Source: a virus
Direction: 5' to 3' (one strand)
Virus record (IMG/VR): IMGVR_UViG_3300005613_000135
Span: 1 to 42,293 of that record
Length of the DNA stretch: 42,293 nucleotides
Shown here piece by piece: positions 39,193 through 42,293 of the stretch (position 1 is the first letter of the stretch; each line of letters begins with the position of its first letter). The notes beneath the pieces were generated by a model. That model was not told where the DNA came from, ran no database searches, and worked only from the letters and a program-made list of their open reading frames with translations. Made by a program: the position numbers and the translations under genes.

Positions 39193-39205
39193 AAAGCGAC
39201 TCGGG

Positions 39206-39282
39206 ACACTCAAGTGGATTTTGATTGGTTGTGACGTATGTCATGGTCCTCACCAACAAATGAAGCTTGAGTGTTCTTTTTT
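39206..39282 (+). promoter_or_regulatory. Terminator-like structured leader of the recA-like gene
   Basis: ACACTCAAG (39206-39214) pairs perfectly with CTTGAGTGT (39266-39274) and is followed by TTCTTTTTT (39274-39282). The loop contains TTGGT...ACCAA and TGAC-gtat-GTCA pairings. The structure ends 5 nt before the likely RecA ATG (39287), and no clear SD is left outside it. It may be an attenuator, or a terminator for the upstream gene. Confidence 0.55.
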
Positions 39283-39286
39283 AATT

Positions 39287-40372
39287 ATGTTAGACCCTAA
39301 GAAAGTGAGAGAAGCTTTGGCAGAGACAGAAAAGAAAGAAATCATAAGTAAAGCTGACTTACTTTCTACAGGCAGTGCCCTACTTAATCTAGCTTGTACC
39401 AATAGAGTTGAAGGGGGTTTTGTAAAGGGTCATTTCTTCTTTATAGTAGGTGATAGTTTTAGTGGTAAAACTTTTCTATCTCTTACTTGTCTAGCAGAAG
39501 CTTCTATCAATCCTTTCTTTGATGACTACAGATTTATTTATGATGGATCGGAACGTGGGGCTTTGATGGACATAGAAAAGTTCTTCGGAAAGAAAGTAGC
39601 TGAAAGAATAGAACCTCCTGAAGAGGACGAAAGTGGTCCTGTTTACAGTTATACAATAGAGGAATTTTACTATCATGTAGATGATGCATTGTTAGGTGAA
39701 AAGCCGTTCATTTACATACTGGATAGTATGGACGCTTTGAGTAGTGAATCGGAAGGGGAGAAATTTGATAAGACTAAAGAGGCTTACAGGTCTGGTAAAG
39801 CTATTGCTGGTAGTTATGGGGATGGTAAAGCTAAAGTCAATTCCTCCAATCTTAGAAAATTAATAGGCCCTTTGCATGACACCAAGAGTATCTTAATTAT
39901 TTTGAATCAGACTAGGGATGACATAGGATTTGGATTCAATAAGAAGACTAGAAGTGGTGGCCATGCTCTAAAGTTCTATTCTACAATTGAGTTGTGGTCT
40001 AGTGTTAAAGGAAGACTAGAAAAACAGATAAACGGAAAGAAAAGACAGGTAGGTATTAATTGCAAGATTGTTATAAAAAAGAATAGAATTACTGGCAAGG
40101 ATACAGTAATTGAAATACCTATTTACAATTCCTATGGTATAGATGACATAGGAAGTTGTATTGACTTTTTAGTTGACGAGGGTGTTTGGAATAAAAAAGG
40201 TAAAGGAATAGTTTGTGACAGGTTAGGACCGACTATAGAAGGACCAGTAGAAAAGGTTATTAAAGAAATAGAAGAAAAAGAATTAGTTGAAGATTTACAT
40301 GATTTGGTTGAAGAAATATGGTATGAGATAGAGGAAGCTACATCATTAAAAAGGAAGCCTAAGTATAATTAA
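39287..40372 (+). CDS. RecA-like recombinase
   Basis: 361 residues from the ATG at 39287; in-frame TTG 39185 and ATG 39260 would read through the hairpin and give a poor N-terminus. Walker A is GDSFSGKT (55-62), Walker B FIYILDSMDAL (about 138-148), and LIILNQTRDD with KTRSGGHALKFYST fits the L2/strand region of UvsX/RecA. It drives strand exchange in recombination-dependent replication with the SSB and the tentative UvsY-like protein. The C-terminus is acidic. Confidence 0.85.
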   Translation: MLDPKKVREALAETEKKEIISKADLLSTGSALLNLACTNRVEGGFVKGHFFFIVGDSFSGKTFLSLTCLAEASINPFFDDYRFIYDGSERGALMDIEKFFGKKVAERIEPPEEDESGPVYSYTIEEFYYHVDDALLGEKPFIYILDSMDALSSESEGEKFDKTKEAYRSGKAIAGSYGDGKAKVNSSNLRKLIGPLHDTKSILIILNQTRDDIGFGFNKKTRSGGHALKFYSTIELWSSVKGRLEKQINGKKRQVGINCKIVIKKNRITGKDTVIEIPIYNSYGIDDIGSCIDFLVDEGVWNKKGKGIVCDRLGPTIEGPVEKVIKEIEEKELVEDLHDLVEEIWYEIEEATSLKRKPKYN

Positions 40373-40421
40373 CTTATGTAAAGTTGACCATATTATTTTA
40401 ATTGAGAGGAGGTGATGCTCA

Positions 40422-40592
40422 ATGAGGACGCAGAAGTGTGCTAGGTGTGGACAATACCATCATCCAGATTGTGCTTGCGTCACGCAATCAGGCCGGGGTG
40501 AGCCCGGCTTGACTAATGACGAGTTATTAAAATTAGCAAAGCAGTTTCCTCCTCCACAAGAATGGTATGATGAAGAATTTGACTTGTTCTAG
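40422..40592 (+). CDS. Zinc-knuckle mini-protein (56 aa)
   Basis: The SD is AGGAGGTGAT (40407-40416), complementary to the whole anti-SD core, so translation should be very efficient. KCARCG...HHPDCAC is a zinc-binding arrangement; a helical PPPQEWYDEEFDLF tail follows. The mid part is GC-rich and contains an internal hairpin (GCCGGG with CCCGGC). Function unknown. Confidence 0.65.
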   Translation: MRTQKCARCGQYHHPDCACVTQSGRGEPGLTNDELLKLAKQFPPPQEWYDEEFDLF

Positions 40593-40632
40593 TTGGATTT
40601 AATAATTGTAAATCCCGTTAATGATTTGAAGC

Positions 40633-40764
40633 ATATGATATGGGGTGTTAATTCGATGTCCAATATACCACTTAGGTGGGGAGCATTCGATAGCAGGGGA
40701 AAATGACGTTGGCCGATAACCCTGTGTGCGTCCTGAGTTGGAGGACATCCCATATCATATTTTT
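40633..40764 (+). ncRNA. Candidate large structured RNA with a long closing helix
   Basis: ATATGATATGGG (40633-40644) pairs perfectly with CCCATATCATAT (40749-40760) across 104 nt. With one G-U pair the helix extends to about 16 bp. Inside are CCAC-ttag-GTGG, CAGGG...CCCTG, and GTCCT...AGGAC hairpins and two direct ATTCGAT copies. A short T run (40760-40764) follows the closing helix. There is no ORF. No known riboswitch, tRNA or ribozyme class is recognised. It precedes the operon for the 82-aa protein and 5'-3' exonuclease. Confidence 0.65.
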
Positions 40765-40793
40765 AATAATTAAAGACATGAGAGGATCTTCAA

Positions 40794-41042
40794 GTGATTG
40801 AATATACACTGACAGACATAGCTGAAATGAAACAGTTGTGCAAAGAGTTTGAAATAGATACAGAGAAACAAAGTATAGGAAAGTTAAAGTCAAAAGTAGT
40901 TGATCTTATTAATTACTACAATAGAATACTTAATATAATAAACCAAGAAATATCTTATGATTTTGAGATTACAGAATCTCAATTTGTTCTTCCTTTCTTA
41001 GGATCTTTAGCAGATAAATTAACTAAAAAGACACTGGAATAA
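40794..41042 (+). CDS. Hypothetical helical protein
   Basis: 82 residues from a GTG with SD AGAGGA. Mostly helical, acidic, no motif. The stop overlaps the exonuclease ATG by one base (TAATG). Confidence 0.6.
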   Translation: MIEYTLTDIAEMKQLCKEFEIDTEKQSIGKLKSKVVDLINYYNRILNIINQEISYDFEITESQFVLPFLGSLADKLTKKTLE

Positions 41043-41899
41043 TGAAAGACCAAACTTGGATTTTAATAGACATAAGTAATTTGGCCTACCGTGCTTTTTA
41101 TACTGTAGGCCATTTTACTTATGAGAACATAAAGACTGGTGTACTATTTGGTGTCTTCAGAGACATTCTTAAATTAGTAGAAAGATTCAGTACGAATCAA
41201 TTTGCTTTCTGTTTTGATTCAGATACAAGTTTAAGAAAGAAAATTTATCCAGAGTATAAAGCCAATAGACGTAATCCAGAAAAGTTTTCTGATGCAGAAA
41301 AGGAAGCTAGAAAAGCATTACATAAACAAATAGATGATCTTAGATTAAAATATCTACCGTCTATGGGTGTAGGCAGTAACATTTTCGTAGAGGAAGGGTT
41401 TGAAGCTGATGATTTAATAGCATCTATTTGTAAAGGTCTTTGGGAACATCAGAAAGCAATAATAGTAAGTACTGACCAAGATTTATATCAGTTATTAAAA
41501 GCTGATAAGGTATCTATTTATAATCCAGTGAAAAAGAAAATGTTTACGGAGGTAGATTACTTTCGTAAGTACAAAGTAAATGCTTGTTATGCTTCAACAA
41601 TTAAAGCAATGGCAGGTTGTCCTTCTGATAACATTAAAGGGATTCAGGGAGTAGGAGAAAAGACTGCTATAAAATATATTTTAGACATACTTAAAGAAGA
41701 TTCTGTAGCTTATAGAAAGATAAAAGCATCAGGTGATTTGTTTGTATTAAATAGGAAACTTACTAAGTTACCATTTGAAGGTACACCTATACTTAATTTA
41801 CATTCATATGAAGTAGATGAAACTAAATGGAAAGACACTTTGAAGTCTTTAGGTATGCGTTCGTTGTTATCTAGATCATTGGAGACTGTTGATGCTTAA
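41042..41899 (+). CDS. 5'-3' exonuclease (FEN / PolI N-domain type)
   Basis: 285 residues. ILIDISNLAYRAFY, FCFDSDTSLRKKIYPEYKANR, EEGFEADDLIASI, VSTDQDLYQLL and GIQGVGEKTA are the conserved acidic and helix-hairpin-helix motifs of flap endonucleases. It removes RNA primers, a function the polymerase genes here lack. It thus completes a family A polymerase system spread over three genes. Confidence 0.92.
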   Translation: MKDQTWILIDISNLAYRAFYTVGHFTYENIKTGVLFGVFRDILKLVERFSTNQFAFCFDSDTSLRKKIYPEYKANRRNPEKFSDAEKEARKALHKQIDDLRLKYLPSMGVGSNIFVEEGFEADDLIASICKGLWEHQKAIIVSTDQDLYQLLKADKVSIYNPVKKKMFTEVDYFRKYKVNACYASTIKAMAGCPSDNIKGIQGVGEKTAIKYILDILKEDSVAYRKIKASGDLFVLNRKLTKLPFEGTPILNLHSYEVDETKWKDTLKSLGMRSLLSRSLETVDA

Positions 41900-42068
41900 T
41901 GATAAAGAAATAGCACAAATGGATCAGGCTATTTCTCTAGTATCTGAGACACTCCCTCCTTTATGGTGGAATTTATATAATAATTTAGTAAAGGAAGGGT
42001 TTACACCCGAACAGGCTTTTGATTTATTGAAATCATATATTACTAGTATGCTAGCTCCTGGGAATTGA
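41892..42068 (+). CDS. Small helical protein
   Basis: 58 residues; ATG overlaps the exonuclease stop. LPPLWWNLYNNLVKEGFTPEQAFDLLKSYI is a compact helix pair of the kind common next to phage replication nucleases. Function unknown. Confidence 0.6.
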   Translation: MLNDKEIAQMDQAISLVSETLPPLWWNLYNNLVKEGFTPEQAFDLLKSYITSMLAPGN

Positions 42069-42069
42069 T

Positions 42070-42293
42070 ATGGCTGGTAAATTCTCAAGGAACAAAGGTG
42101 CTAATGGGGAACGAGAGCTAGCCAAAGAGATAGCTAGGATCTTTGGTGTAGAGGCTTATAGAGGACGACAATATCATGGTGGGTCTGATGCACCTGATAT
42201 TGTTACTGACTTAGATGGGTTGCACTTTGAGTGTAAGCGTACTGAGAAGCTTAGTATCTATCCAGCTTTAGAACAATCTGCTGGGGATTGTGG
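42070..42293 (+). CDS. Holliday-junction-resolvase-like nuclease (3' partial)
   Basis: Only the first 74 codons are in the window. RNKGANGERELAKEI, GSDAPDIV and FECKRTEKLSIYPALEQ match the E...D...ExK core of the resolvase/PD-(D/E)XK fold of phage Hjc-like enzymes. It would resolve recombination branches. Confidence 0.8.
   Translation, partial: MAGKFSRNKGANGERELAKEIARIFGVEAYRGRQYHGGSDAPDIVTDLDGLHFECKRTEKLSIYPALEQSAGDC

Noticed and set aside
39185-39286. N-terminal extension of the RecA-like protein
   Set aside because: It would translate through the hairpin and T run and adds Cys/His residues that look unlike the family start. The ATG at 39287 leads into a normal N-terminal helix.

Overview
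The window is a contiguous piece of an AT-rich (roughly one-third GC by eye), densely packed double-stranded DNA phage genome. The basis for this is phage-style gene packing, with nearly all genes on the plus strand and stop/start overlaps of the ATGA, TTGA, GTGA or TAATG type. It also encodes a phage-type replisome, many tiny ORFs, and no ribosomal or central-metabolism genes. TAA, TAG and TGA are all used as stops, so the code looks standard. The host cannot be named from the sequence. A phage-encoded CsrA and canonical Shine-Dalgarno sites say only that it is a bacterium.

Region 1 (1-2949): surface or tail-type proteins. The first is a left-truncated serine-rich repeat protein (63-bp tandem repeat) with Cys-rich modules. 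A Cys-rich zinc-type protein, a 498-residue Cys-rich beta-type protein and a small CxxC protein follow.

Region 2 (3020-15377): a large glycan-modification cassette. It holds a DUF115-like protein, a cupin, three GT-A type glycosyltransferases, an FkbM methyltransferase, four more class I SAM methyltransferases (two of them tandem paralogues), three P-loop sulfotransferases, a radical SAM/SPASM protein, a GSCFA/SGNH-type esterase and a KdsB-like cytidylyltransferase. A UDP-glucuronate 4-epimerase sits on the opposite strand with its own sigma-70-like promoter. The position next to a Ser-rich protein suggests, but does not prove, that the cassette builds a methylated, sulfated, acidic glycan on the virion or on the host surface.

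Region 3 (15378-21474): early/regulatory and first replication genes. A structured RNA and terminator precede a sigma-70-like factor. After it come an SNF2 helicase, small hypotheticals, a TOPRIM primase and a run of small membrane and duplicated ORFs, ending in a second structured RNA with a strong terminator.

Region 4 (21475-42293): replication and recombination. Replisome genes are a winged-helix initiator, a DnaB-type helicase, a sliding clamp, a clamp-loader ATPase, a gp32-like SSB, a RecA-like recombinase, a 5'-3' exonuclease and a Holliday-junction-type resolvase (cut by the right edge). CsrA overlaps the clamp gene, and its leader carries a hairpin with an AGGA loop. The family A DNA polymerase is split. 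UDG plus 3'-5' exonuclease lie in one gene (27141-28334) and the polymerase domain in another (33022-34398), separated by 4.7 kb containing an HNH-nuclease/SF2-helicase fusion and a cluster of duplicated mini-genes. A third large structured RNA (40633-40764) precedes the exonuclease operon.

Recurring themes are tandem duplication of small ORFs, several unexplained structured RNAs, and short GC-rich islands inside otherwise AT-rich conserved genes.
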